Origin: Chrysochromulina tobinii
Lineage: Eukaryota; Haptophyta; Prymnesiales; Chrysochromulinaceae
Assembly: GCA_001275005.1 (NCBI GenBank)
Contig: JWZX01002988.1
Location: 1 to 56,476 of the forward strand
Direction: 5' to 3'
Length of the DNA stretch: 56,476 nt
The position numbers and the translations under genes were made by a program. Under the pieces are notes generated by a model, which worked only from the letters and a program-made list of their open reading frames with translations, was not told the DNA's origin and made no database searches. Positions 1 to 12,024 of the stretch are shown here, piece by piece; positions within the stretch are counted from its first letter, which is position 1, and each line of letters begins with the position of its first letter.

Positions 1-390
1 CTTCGCTCCCTGAACCTCTGCGCGTTGCCTAGTGCCTGAACGATAATAAAGATGATTCACGACAAACGAGCGTTGGCCAAGCTCAACAGGCGGGACCGCG
101 CGCGGTAGCCCGCCGCGCCGGGTAGGCGAAGGCGTACACCCGGCGTTCCTTTATCTTTATCGTTTCTTTTTATTACAATCGTTTAGCGACTACGTTTCCG
201 TATAGCGTATTCCGACTAAAAAATCGATTCGCCTTCGAATCACCCGAATCGGACCGCCCGGTCCGCCAGTCGGTTTACACGCCACACAGCCCGGCACGCC
301 GGCAGGCGGCAGCCCCAGCCACGAGCGCAGCATGCAGCAAACTAAGCAACGGAAGCAGGACTGCCCGTCGCGCGGCGACTGCGGAGTGTA

Positions 391-472
391 TTTAGTGACT
401 AGTGACTACTGGCTAGAGAGTAGTCACTACTCACTAACTACACACTAACTACTCACTAACTACCCTTAGCGC
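391..472. repeat. short direct repeats with a perfect hairpin
   Basis: A cluster of TAGTGACT and ACTAACTAC-like repeats lies upstream of the first gene. Within it TAGTGACTACT (400-410) and AGTAGTCACTA (419-429) form a perfect 11-bp inverted repeat with an 8-nt loop. The rest of 1-576 shows no supported gene; it may hold the promoter and 5' UTR of the gene that starts at 577. Confidence 0.6.
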
Positions 473-576
473 TAACTACGCGTGTCCCAGGGTCGACCGA
501 CTCCGAGCGAACGCTAACGGTCACGCCGGGCAGACCCCAAATTAAGAGACTACAGAAGTACAGTGTATCTCCCCAA

Positions 577-3323
577 ATGGCTCGTTGTTTGATCCAGCAC
601 GACCCTTGCCCCTCCGTCCGGATCGTGGCGCATCGTGGACAAATAATCATGTGGAATTTTGGGCGAAACGTCATTTCGAGCGCCGATTCCGAAAAAAGGC
701 CCAGCGCCTGTCGGGTTGCGTTTTGCCGTCGCAGTGCTCAGAAGCGACCCATGAATAACGTTTGGCAGAAGCATTTGACGGGGTGGGGAAAGCGTCACCC
801 AACCGATACCAACCCATTGAAGCCGCCGAGGCCAGTTCAGACGTCATCACCACTCGGGTCATCGTCGGCCAAGGCGGCGGGCAAAATTCCATTGTCTGTC
901 ACCGCACATAGCCCTGTCGTATACGATGCACAGACCGGCCGCCGGCACCTGCCGACGCCGCCGGGCTCGACAGGTGCGCGTACGATGACACCGTCTCGTG
1001 GTGAGTCGGGCTTGACCGCGCAAACGGGCATGGCTATGTCCGTCGTAGGCGATATCAGCACAGCGGGGGCAATTACGCCGCACCAGAAGCAGCGGCAGCA
1101 GCAGCTCGAGGCGCTGCTCTCGCTGCCCTCGCGCTTCGCGCGTGTTGGTGGTGGCTATGAGCGCGTGCCGTACGCTGCGGACGAGCTCCTTAATGCCGCC
1201 GTCGTCGCGGTGACGCGCGAGCGCGGCTACGGCGGCATGACGATCGACGACGACAAGGCCAAGCTGTGCGACGCTCTCGGTTTCGCGATCGCCGAGGCGG
1301 ACGAGCTTCGCGCTGCACTGGGCGAGCAGCCAGTGCTCGAGCAGATGCGCCAGCGCGTCCAACAAGCGCAACTCGACGCGGCGAGGCACGAGGAAGGGAT
1401 CGAGGTGGTGCGACTCGAGGCGACTGCGGCGCGTAAGGCTGCGAGCGAAGTGCAAAGCATCCAGGCCGACCTCGTGCAGGTGCAGCGGCAGCTCGCAAGC
1501 TGGGTGCTAACCGCGGTCGAGCACAGCCGCGCTCAGCGCAAGGCGGCCGACCCCAACTCGTCATCGAAGCCGACGCAGCTGTCCAACACCGCGCCGTCGG
1601 ACTCGGAGCTGCTTGGCGAGACGAGCCCTGGCTCGACCCACGAGGGCCCATTGTCCGTGCAGGCGAGCCCGGGTCCAACGTCCGTGCAGCAGCAGCAGCA
1701 GCAGCAGGCGCAGTACACGGAGAGCCTTCTCGAGTCTCTCGCCTACTTTTATGCGTCGCGCGCGCAGCTGAAGCAGCTGGTGACGGGCATGCGTGCGTGG
1801 CAGGCGTGCGCGGCGCTCCATCGGCGAGATCAGGCGGCGGTGCGCTTTGCCGAGATGCTGATTGTCTCTGATGGCCCTACTGATGATCACCGATGATCAA
1901 TGACTGCTCCCCTCATCAGGTGCGCTTCGCCGAGATGCGCGCGCTCTCGTCGGCGACCATGTCCCTCCAAGCGGCCGCCCAAAATCACGCGCTCGTCGAT
2001 CGTGGCGTGCGTCGCTTTGCGCGCACCCAAGCTCAGCGTGCCTTCCACAATTGGGTTTCGTTTGTGACCAATCGTGCGCTCACGCAGCACACGCAAGTGC
2101 TCGCGGCACAGCACGCGTCCGTGCAGGCGGCGAAACGTGCGGTGGGCAGCTTGAGGGTGAAGCCCCCCCAGGACGACCAGCCCGAGTCGTCGTCTGCTCC
2201 CGAAGAGGAGTTGCCTGTGAATTCACAGTTGAACCACGGCGCGGCTGCAACCTCCTCCGCGCACGTGGCGGCGTGCGCTCCTGCGGCGCGCACACAGCCG
2301 CCCTTTTCGTTCACGGGCAGTGCTCTAGCCTCCTCCCCGAGGGGGGCGAGCTGCTCCACCGCGGGGACCACCGCGGGCATGTCGGAGGATGCCGTTCGAT
2401 GGATGGCAGCGGCGGCGACCGCGGCAGCCGCCCTAGGCGACGTGGTCGCGCAGTTCGGACGTTACACGGGTGGTGACACCGCGCGGTCATCCTCAGATCC
2501 CGACGCGACCCCCGCTCCGCTGAGTGCAACGCAGCGGGCCCAGTTTGATCGCACTTGCGAGCGCGAGATGCCCGAGTGGCTTCGCGCCGCGGCCGATGCC
2601 GCCTCACTCATCAGCGACGCGGCCGAGCGCCTACAGTACGGCTCTTCACACCCCGCTTCACACCCCGCCTCCCGCTCGGGCTCGCGCCCGAGCTCACGTT
2701 GCGCTGCCGAGCCGACGAGCACGCCAAAAGGCCGCATCGCCATCATCAATGAGCGATCCAGTTGGTTCGGCTCCAGCCTCTCTGTCTCTCCCGTGGCGTC
2801 GGGCGACAAGATCTTCTACATGTGTGAACACCTCATGAAGGCCTGCGACAAGATGGGCAACCGGTGCGTGCTCGGCGGTGCCAACATCGCGTGTGGCTTC
2901 CTGCAGCGCGTGCCTGGGCTGTCTGGGGAGCTCTCTGGTGAAGCGGCGGCCGGCTCGGATGCACCGGCAGAGGGCGGCAGCGGCGCGGCTGGCCGCACTG
3001 CCGGCACGTTCGCCGCGCTCGACGCTTCCCACGCGACGGACGCCGGCGCGAGTGGGCAGCAGCACGCGAGCTGGGCTGACTTGGGCGACGGCACCTACCT
3101 GCTCCGATGGGCGGCCGACGCTCCCGGCGTCTTCGATGTCTTCGTCAAGATTGATGGGTTGCATGTGCTTGGCTCTCCCTCGAGGCTAGTGCTCGCGCCG
3201 CCGCTGCCGCCGCCCACGCGCCGAGCACGCCTATCCAGCAATTTAACTTCCGTGGTGGACTCACCTAGCGGCACGAAAGGGTCCGCGGAAACAGCCTCGA
3301 AAGTGGGCGGCACGGACAGCTGA
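577..3323 (+). CDS. coiled-coil/Trp-repeat protein with C-terminal filamin-type Ig-like domain
   Basis: Two exons (577-1839 and 1920-3323) join in phase 0 to give 888 residues. The first 150 residues are low-complexity. About residues 165-300 are Glu/Ala/Gln-rich and predicted coiled coil, followed by a short polyGln. Around the splice junction are helical segments of the type R-x5-AFHNWVSF that resemble the Sfi1-like repeats of the giant protein at 12779. Near residues 800-850 the pattern WADLGDGTYLLRW, then GVFDVFVKIDG and LGSP, matches the end of filamin/ABP280 repeats, which are Ig-like folds for cytoskeletal contacts. A scaffold role is inference. The start is uncertain: in-frame ATGs at 649 and 751 are alternatives, and the N-terminal 58 residues may be 5' UTR. 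Unspliced RNA ends at a TGA just before 1897. Confidence 0.7.
1840..1919 (+). other. intron (80 nt) with duplicated splice junction
   Basis: Donor GCG|GTGCGC and acceptor CATCAG|GTGCGC, phase 0. The first 18 bases of the intron (GTGCGCTTTGCCGAGATG) repeat the first 18 of the next exon with one mismatch. The interior contains CTGATTGTCTCTGATG, 15 of 16 identical to a segment of the intron at 34939-35168. Removing it joins two open frames that are otherwise separated by a stop. Confidence 0.8.
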
Positions 3324-3658
3324 GCACGGAGATGAGGAATTGGGTGCGGCCTAGGTGCGGCCGTGGGAGAGACTTTGCGCACGCGCTCTTGTGTGTGCAA
3401 GGCCATGATTTCGAAGGCGAGTGAGGGCAGCGCAGTGTGCGGGCGCACAGACGAGACACGAGGGTGTGTGCAGTGTAGCGGAGATGAACGAAGTGGGCGC
3501 GGTGTGTGAGTCCTGGTCCTGCATGCAAGCTAGGGTGTCCGAAAGGCCGGCGGTAATGCGTAATCGAATAGGCGATGCGTGTGTTCTGTATGTCGTCATA
3601 TTATATTGATATATTGTCGTGTGTGCAAGCAGGGTGCGTCACGAAGAACTTACATGTA

Positions 3659-6495
3659 CTACGAGCACTGGGCTGCCCCGCCTTGCCCTTGGAGATAGAA
3701 GAAGTCGGGGCGCTCGTGACGCGCTGCCTCGAGCAGCTCGGGTGTCTCGAGCACCCGGAGCGCGTGCCAGCACACCCACGCATCGGTCGCGGCGTAGCGC
3801 AGCTGCGCCTCGCTCAGCGTGGGCATCTCCCAGTTGGACATCTGCAACGACTTGGGCTTGTGCATGCGCAGCCCCAGTAGCGCGGCGACGAAGCCGGCGA
3901 CGCCCGTGCAGAGGCAGCCAGCGGCGCGCGCACTTGGGGCCAGCTCGATGAGCGTTGCGCCGACCGAGGCCGCGCCCACGACGGCGCCCGTGGATGCGCC
4001 CACCACGGCGCCGACCGAGGTGGCGACCGGCGCGTCGGCCGATGCCGCCGGCGTCGCGGTCAATCGCGGTGGCGTGCAGCCCAGCCCACCCGCGCGCACA
4101 TCAGACTCGTGGAGCTGCGCTATCTCGCGCCCGATCTCCTGACCGACCAAGGTGAGTGTCGGGTCGCTGAGTAGCTCACGCAGCGGTGACGGCAGCGGCT
4201 GATGACGAACCAGCCGGAAGAGCACCGCGACCTCCGGCGTAGCGAGCTGAACGAGGCAGATTGGGTTGAGATTCTTCTCTCCGGCCCGGAAGGTCGGCTT
4301 CGTCTCGGTGTCGAAGCCGATCACTACACGCCCGTGGAGCTCGCCGCTACGCCGCAGCGCGGCGCACCACGTCGCCGCAGTCATCCTTTCTTCTTCGGAG
4401 CGCCCAGCGGAAGCTTTCGCAGGCGCCCATGCGCTGCCGTCGACCACAATGATCCTGACCGTGTCCTCATCGGGTGGGGGACGAAGGTGAAGGTCCGCGG
4501 GATGCAGCAGGCGGACAGGAGGGAGGGTCGTCGCGAGCGTCTGGAACTGTTCCGACTTGGCTCCTATCAAGGGCCACCGGCGCTTCTCATAGTCCGCCCA
4601 GCACGCCTCGCAGTAGAGCCGGCCGCTGGCCGGGTCGCGATGGCCTCGCCCCGGGTAGCCACACCACAGGCAGAGCCCATCCTCCACCAAGCAGTCGACT
4701 GACACGCCAACGGCCGCCACGTCGTCGACTGGTGCGGCAGGCCGTCCGTCGGCTGGTGCGGCAGGCCGTCCGGCGGCTGGCGCGGCAGGCCGTCCGTCGG
4801 CTGGCGCGGCAGACTTCTCCACCAGTTTCAAAAGGCCGACCCGATGCACGAGCTCGTCCGCGCTGATCGTCCTCGCCGCCGGAGGAGGAGGAGGGGGTGG
4901 GACCAGCCCCTGCATCGACAGCGCGTCTTCGACTCCGACGGCGTGTAAGGATTGCTCACGCCGCAGCCTGGAGGGGAAGACGCCTGCAGGGAAGCACCCC
5001 TGGAGGCAACACCGGGCAATGTGCTCCAGGGCGCTCAAGGCAGCCCGTGCCTGTATCTGCGCGAATGGGTGCAGATGACGCTCGCGCCATGCACTCGACA
5101 ACAGTTCGGCAAAGGGTACCCACGCGACACCTAGCAGGCTCGGGTCGTTCCCCGGATCTGGCGGCCGGCCGAGAGCAGCAGCCACGCGCTCGGCGAGGTC
5201 GGCGTCCTCGGCGTCGAGCTCATGCAAAAAGAGAGCGTACCTGATGAGGAGGCAATCAGCATGCACTCAGCATGCACTCAGCAGCATGGCATGCACCCAG
5301 CAGCAGCAATTCGACACGCAACCGCATACTTGCTCTGGCCCACCCAGACGACGGGCTTCGCGTGCTGCTCGATGCGCGCCCGAGCGCTCGCAGACAGCTG
5401 CCCGCCTGTCTCCTCCGAGCACTCCCTAGCAGCCACGTGGCGAGGGCTCTCGTGGATGGAGTCACGCTTGCCGCCGAGAAAGTTGTACCTCTTCTCCACG
5501 CGGCTGTTATTGGTACGCTCTTCGATCGCGAGTAGGGCATGGGGGTTGCCGCTCTTCTTGTGCCACAGCAGTGCGCCGGCCGCACAAAAGTGCTTCGCAT
5601 CGAGCTCGCGCAGCTGCCCATCTGCCGCTGTGTACGCATCCGGCGTCACCGCCTTACCCTTCCAGGGCCGCTCCGGTGACGACTGCCCTGGAGGCCGCAG
5701 GTCTGGTCGAGTCGGGTGTTTCAGGTGCTGCCACGTCGTCGGATGCGCAAACGCGCACGAAACGTTCGTGCACGTGTCGCCATTGCGGCAGCGCTTGTCG
5801 CCATACTTGCCGCACTTGACCCACTCAACCAGCGAGGTGGTCGGCAAGGCGCTCTGTCGGTTCGATCCGTTTACGTCGACACGGTCGATCGGGCCACGCG
5901 CAGACGATCGCTCGCTCGCCACCTCGCCCACGTAGCCGTCTGTCGGTCCGAAAGCCAGTGGCGCAATCGCGACGGGGCTCCCCCAGTAGGGGTGTGAGCT
6001 AAAGGGCTCTCCGTACGTGGCCGCCTTGTGTCGCGGCTCGCCGCTAGAGCTCCAGCCAACGTTGCGGCCCACAGGGCCATCAGACACGTGCATGGGCACT
6101 GGCAGTCGCTCCACGACAAACACCTGTGGTGCTACCACGTCGTGCCATTCGACAGGATCTCTAGGATCCGGATTGTACTGAATGCGCATGCGGACGTTAT
6201 GCAGCTTACCGAGGACGCGCATTTGGACCTGGCCACTGAGAACACGCTCACTGTCCTCCACCGGTTTCAGCGCCTGCAGCGCTGCCACACCATATGATGG
6301 CAGTGACGCAAGAAACGCAGCATCGATCAAGAAGCCTTGCAGCGCTGTGCCCATGTCGTTGGAAGCAAACACCTTCCGACCATCGATCTCCACACGCGAC
6401 GGCTTGCAGAGGTTCGGCCCGTACAGCATCTCACGAACGTTCCCACGGCCGGGCCGGTGCGGGGGCACGTTGCCAGGAGCCCCCGAGATCGACAT
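3659..6495 (-). CDS. CCCH zinc finger - Nudix hydrolase - DEDDy 3'-5' exonuclease fusion
   Basis: Two exons (6495-5330 and 5240-3659) join in phase 2 to give 915 residues from ATG 6495, or 954 from ATG 6612. In order: an N-terminal region; a CCCH finger of spacing C-x5-C-x4-C-x3-H ending SCAFAHP; a Nudix box (about 5394-5475) with the REx2EExG core and GX6E in place of GX5E; a Pro/Ala linker with 8-residue repeats; a two-CxxC zinc-type module (LCLWC and YCEAC); and a WRN/RNase D-like exonuclease with Exo I FDTET, an Exo II position where Glu seems to replace Asp, and Exo III YAATD. A Gly/Ala-rich insertion separates Exo II and III. The domains suggest RNA end processing, for example cap or nucleotide hydrolysis coupled to 3' trimming; this is inference. 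The intron cuts the Nudix fold after the Nudix box. It is tail-to-tail with the upstream gene and head-to-head with the gene at 6809. Confidence 0.8.
4729..4814 (-). repeat. 24-bp tandem repeat in the Nudix-exonuclease linker
   Basis: About 3.5 units of a 24-bp repeat encode the octapeptide APADGRPA or APAAGRPA. It is in frame, so unit gain or loss would only change the length of the flexible linker between the Nudix and zinc/exonuclease parts. Confidence 0.7.
5241..5329 (-). other. intron (89 nt) in the Nudix-exonuclease gene
   Basis: On the minus strand the donor is AGCAA|GTATGC and the acceptor CTCATCAG|GTACGC, phase 2, restoring Q-S-K-Y-A-L-F across the Nudix fold. The interior is a run of TGCTGAGTGCA-like units ending in CTGATTGCCTCCTCATCAG. 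The GTAYGC at the donor is repeated at the start of the next exon. Confidence 0.8.
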
Positions 6496-6808
6496 TGGCG
6501 GGGAGGGTCCGCCCGCCTCTGCCTCTGAGGGAGCACAAGCACGCACGAGCAAACAAGCACGCAAAAGGAAGCAGAAAAAAGTGTCACAAAGCACTCGCGT
6601 CCTTCTGAGCATTCCAAAATTTCGCGGCCGCGTTAATTGCTCGCGTCGCGCACTTGAAGTCCATAGTTGTTTCAAAGGCGGGGTTCGGCTCAACCGTCAG
6701 TCAAGCCAGGCCAAGAGCGCCGTGTTGGTTAAGTTTCGCCAAAATTCGTTTGCGACATTTGAAGCGTTGGAGGCACAATCCGTGCGCCAGTCTGCGGATA
6801 GCTGCACG
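6496..6808. promoter_or_regulatory. divergent intergenic region
   Basis: Head-to-head region between the Nudix-exonuclease gene (-) and the coiled-coil gene (+). It contains AT-richer stretches and a TTTCGCGGCCGCG palindromic element near 6619. A similar TCTCGCGGCCGCG occurs near 8866. A shared promoter is inferred only from position. If the minus gene starts at ATG 6612, the gap shrinks to about 200 bp. Confidence 0.4.
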
Positions 6809-8839
6809 ATGGCCGCACTGAACGAGGATGCGACGTGGAGTGCTGGGCCGTTCGCCCACGAGGAGTCGCAGCTGAGCTTGCAGCTTCAACTGGAGCAGGC
6901 GATGGCCGCTCTGCAGACCGAGCGAGCACGTGTGGAGGCGGAGGCGAACAAGCACGCGCAGGCGGAGGCGCGCTTGTCGCAGCTGGAGAGTGAGCTGGAG
7001 AAGCTCCGACCACGCGTGTCGTGTGCTGCGCCCGATAGTGCTTGCGCGCCTCACACAAGCAGCACGGTGTGGTCCGACGACCCGACGCCGCTGCGCTCCT
7101 CACGCTCGGCGGCGGGGCTGTCGCAGCTGAAGCTGCAGCTGAACCTTTCGGAGCTGCGCGGCGAGCGCGAGAAGCTGCAGCGGGCCATCAGCCAACTGCA
7201 ACCCTCCGTTGAGCACGTGCTGAGCGCCTTCGACAGGGATCCTCGTGATGGGATGACGCCACGAGACACTCCGCGCAGCGCGGAATCGGTCCAGGAGACG
7301 CCGCTCAGCGATTGGGAGTCGACGTCCTCCTCGGCGCTGTCGTCGGATCGGACTGTACTCGCGACGGAGCCGGCGGACACGCCGCTCCCTCGCATCTCCT
7401 TGCTCTCCCCCTCCGCCACTGGATCTCGCGATCCACGCAGCAAGGATGCAAGCGCCTCGCTCGAGTACGACCCACGTAAAGAGGTCATCGACTTTGCTGC
7501 ACTGAGGCGGGAATGGGAGGCGAAACGCAACGCAAGGCTGAGCGCCTCGGCCGACACCGCCTCTCCCGCCGCCCCTCCCGCCGCCGCCCCTCCTCGTGCC
7601 GCCCCTCCCACCGCCGCGGTCTCGGTCCCTTGGCTACCATTGCTGCGTCGTGGCGCCACGTGGCAAGCCGCAGCCCCAGTGGCGGCGGAGGTGGAGGTGC
7701 CGTGCATCGCAGAGGTGGAGGTGACCGCCGATGCGAGCGCAGGCATCCACATGAGGGAGCGTCCGGAAGGCATCCATATCAGGGACGCGGAGGTGCAGGT
7801 GACCGCAGACGCGAGCGTTGCTGAGGACGAGACGCAGGAGGACCGCCCCGAAGGGCCGTTCACCGCCCGCGAGAGGCGCATCCAGGCGCTCGAGAAAGAG
7901 ATTAGCGATGCGGCGGCCGGAGCGGCGGCGGCGGCGGGGAGCAGCAGCGGGCGCCCATCGTGGGCAGCGCTCGAGCCGCCCTCATGGGCCCTACCCAGCG
8001 CAGCCATCGAGCCACTGCTGCGCACCGCCCGCGACCGTGGGGATGAGATCGCCATCGAGCTCAAGGGTCTGGGCGACAAGGTGTGCCAGGACGTGTGCCG
8101 CGCCGGAGACGCCGTCGGCGAGAACGTGGCCAAGTTTGGGGATGCCGTCGGCGAGAACGTGGCGAAGCTGGGTGACGCCGTCGGCGAGAATGTGACCAAG
8201 GTGGGCGACTCGATTGGGAACCGTCTGCTTCGCGTACTTGCATGCACGCCGAGGGACGTGAGAGGTCCGGGCGAGGTGCCTGTGGAACGCATGTACCTGT
8301 TCCACAACGGGCAGGCGCGCGACGGAAAGCGCGCCGTCGCGGGCTCCAAGGGGCTTGTCGCGGGCTCCAAGGGGCTTGGATGGGGCGACAAACTCGGCGA
8401 GGAGCGCGCCAAATTGGAGGCCCAAATCGGGCGCCTTGTGGGCATGGGCCAAAACTTGGGCCTCAACGTGCGCGAGATGGCGGCGGCAGTCAAGAGTGAC
8501 ATGGACGGCCAGCTCGCACCGATTGCGTCGTTAGCTGCGTCCGAATGGGAACAGATCACGTCCGAATGGGACCAGAAGGCCAAGGAGGCGGGGATGAAGC
8601 TGCGCGAGATGGTGGCCGATGGGCGCCAGGCTGGGCGCAGCCGCAAGCCGACGGACCGGCCGCCATCCGACACGGCGACAGAGAGCCGACCGTCAGAGGG
8701 GGGCTCGAGCCACTCGCGTGAGGGCGGCGAGTCGAGGCGTCGCCGCCCCAAGACGCGAGACGGGCGCGAGGGACGTGCTGAGGGGCGCGAGGGACGCGAG
8801 ACCCGCGAGGCGCGGGAGGCTCGGGCGCAGCCAGCTTGA
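6809..8839 (+). CDS. coiled-coil protein with apolipoprotein/LEA-like 11-residue repeats
   Basis: A 676-residue protein from ATG 6809, the first Met followed by typical coding sequence; the frame is open upstream but lies in the divergent promoter. Two coiled coils (about residues 20-70 and 100-130) are followed by Ser/Pro/Ala-rich linkers and a third helix beginning ARERRIQALEKEI. Residues near 430-470 hold four consecutive 11-residue units of the form GDAVGENVAKL, an amphipathic repeat as in apolipoproteins, synuclein and LEA proteins. Another helical segment follows, and then a highly charged Arg/Glu/Gly tail rich in REGREGRE-type repeats. Membrane-surface or lipid-droplet binding by the 11-mers is inference. 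No enzyme motif is seen. Confidence 0.65.
   Translation: MAALNEDATWSAGPFAHEESQLSLQLQLEQAMAALQTERARVEAEANKHAQAEARLSQLESELEKLRPRVSCAAPDSACAPHTSSTVWSDDPTPLRSSRSAAGLSQLKLQLNLSELRGEREKLQRAISQLQPSVEHVLSAFDRDPRDGMTPRDTPRSAESVQETPLSDWESTSSSALSSDRTVLATEPADTPLPRISLLSPSATGSRDPRSKDASASLEYDPRKEVIDFAALRREWEAKRNARLSASADTASPAAPPAAAPPRAAPPTAAVSVPWLPLLRRGATWQAAAPVAAEVEVPCIAEVEVTADASAGIHMRERPEGIHIRDAEVQVTADASVAEDETQEDRPEGPFTARERRIQALEKEISDAAAGAAAAAGSSSGRPSWAALEPPSWALPSAAIEPLLRTARDRGDEIAIELKGLGDKVCQDVCRAGDAVGENVAKFGDAVGENVAKLGDAVGENVTKVGDSIGNRLLRVLACTPRDVRGPGEVPVERMYLFHNGQARDGKRAVAGSKGLVAGSKGLGWGDKLGEERAKLEAQIGRLVGMGQNLGLNVREMAAAVKSDMDGQLAPIASLAASEWEQITSEWDQKAKEAGMKLREMVADGRQAGRSRKPTDRPPSDTATESRPSEGGSSHSREGGESRRRRPKTRDGREGRAEGREGRETREAREARAQPA
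8103..8216 (+). repeat. 33-bp tandem repeat encoding 11-residue amphipathic units
   Basis: About 3.5 copies of a 33-bp unit encode GDAVGENVAKF, GDAVGENVAKL, GDAVGENVTKV and GDSIGNRLLRV. Differences are mostly synonymous or conservative, so the peptide pattern is probably selected. Confidence 0.75.
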
Positions 8840-9424
8840 GAGAGCGCACTTACTATCGTCGCAGTTCTCGCGGCCGCGTGAAGTGGTATTCCTCGCTGGG
8901 TCTCGCCTGTCGCCTGACCCTGTCGCGAGTGATGTTGCGCGAGCGCGGCCGAGGCGTCGGAGGTCGTGCTGTTCGAGTATGCAGAGATACCAGAGTTCTG
9001 AGTTGAGATTAGATCAAATGGTTCCGTTAGTACTTCCGAAGCAGGCAGAAAGGCGGTGTCGAAGAAACGCTGTGACATGCTGTCAAGTCTGAACACTGAA
9101 GTCTTATTACAGAAACAACAGTGAACACCAACACGACAACCAAACGGAAGGGGAAGTATGTGTGCTCCGGAAGCCAGCAGGGGAGGACGGGAGGCGATGG
9201 AGATGGCGGAGGGGGTGGTGACACTGGACTTGATTTGACTTCAGACTTGATTTGACTTGACTGTTGGTGCGAAATTTTCCGCTTGCTTTTCCCCCGCGAG
9301 GCTCGCCGCGTCTCGGCTGCTCGTAATTAGCGACGACCACCACGTCGCGAGCACCAGCTGTACTGCCGGCGCGCTGCTCAAGCAGGCTCCAGTCGTCTAG
9401 ATTGCCACGTGGCCGCACAAGCCG
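8840..9424. other. intergenic, no gene seen
   Basis: This 585-bp stretch separates two same-direction genes. It has a short direct repeat TTGATTTGACTT (around 9230-9260) and CA-rich and AT-richer stretches that fit a 3' UTR and promoter. No convincing ORF or RNA gene. Confidence 0.5.
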
Positions 9425-10234
9425 ATGAATACCCAGCGTGAGGACGAGCCCTCCTCGCCCTACGAGCCTTATGAGCCCCGGGAGGAAAAGGACGAGGCTG
9501 AGCAGGTCGTCCAAGTGATGGCGACAGAGGAGACGCGGCGGCAGCGCCTGCTGCTGTACTCGTGCATTGGCGCGTGCGTGGTGGCTGTGTCCGCCGTCGT
9601 GGCGGCGCTCGGGGCCAATGGTGCCAGTGGTGCTGCCTCCTCTGTGCCAATGGCCGCCGCCTCCTCCGCACTCGCAACGCAAGGCGGCATGCAAGCGGAG
9701 GCAAGCCAGTGGGCGCTCGCCTTTCGAGACGCGACGCAAGGGCTATTGGACAGGGCGACGTCGCGAGGCGACCAGGCAGTCCTCGCGGCGACGCGCTGCA
9801 CGGCCACCCTTGAGCAGGCGCGCCATCGCATGGCACAGCTCGAGGAGCGGCTGCAAGAGACCCGAACGGCGCTCACGGCAACCCAGGCGGCACTGCGTGA
9901 TCGCGATGAGGCGCTACGGGCCAAGGAGGAGGCCCTCGCGCGTCTAGAGGACCTGCACAGTTCACATTCACAGCAGCTCGATAAGGAGGCCGCGTGCTGT
10001 CAGTCTTCGCTCCAGGCGAGGGGTCGGCTCGAAGAACGCACTCGCCGTTGCGAGCTGCAGCTCGGGCGTATGGAGCAGCAGCTGGAGCAGGCGCGCGCCA
10101 CACAGCAGGCGGCGGCAGCGGCGGCAGCGGCGCGAGCGACGCAGCAGCAACTTGAGCGGGCGGCGCGCGCGGCCGCGGGCGCCGTGCACCGGCAGCATGT
10201 GAACACTTGGGCGTGGGGCCGGCCTTATAAGTGA
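9425..10234 (+). CDS. single-pass membrane coiled-coil protein
   Basis: A 269-residue protein with an acidic N-terminal tail (about 40 residues), one transmembrane helix around residues 43-65 (core CIGACVVAVSAVVAALGA), and a long Glu/Gln/Arg/Ala coiled coil from about 90 to 250. The layout is that of a type II tethering or golgin-like protein with the coil in the lumen or outside. The Ala/Gln-rich stretch near 215-245 is low complexity. I recognise no family. It ends in a short basic/aromatic tail (AWGRPYK) and lies between two same-strand genes with independent promoters. Confidence 0.65.
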   Translation: MNTQREDEPSSPYEPYEPREEKDEAEQVVQVMATEETRRQRLLLYSCIGACVVAVSAVVAALGANGASGAASSVPMAAASSALATQGGMQAEASQWALAFRDATQGLLDRATSRGDQAVLAATRCTATLEQARHRMAQLEERLQETRTALTATQAALRDRDEALRAKEEALARLEDLHSSHSQQLDKEAACCQSSLQARGRLEERTRRCELQLGRMEQQLEQARATQQAAAAAAAARATQQQLERAARAAAGAVHRQHVNTWAWGRPYK

Positions 10235-10344
10235 TCACTGCGTTTCGAACAAGGTCTCGGGTGGTATGAACATCATGCTTCGATTTTCTGAATTGCGTTC
10301 TCATTCACAGCCAACGAAGTCGAGTTTCGTGTCTCTCGCACTGA

Positions 10345-12024
<1,680 letters not shown>

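Noticed and set aside
7051-9096. 681-codon minus-strand open frame opposite the coiled-coil gene
   Set aside because: Ser/Ala/Arg-rich with no domain; antisense frames stay open by chance in GC-rich coding DNA. The plus frame has coiled coils and selected repeats.
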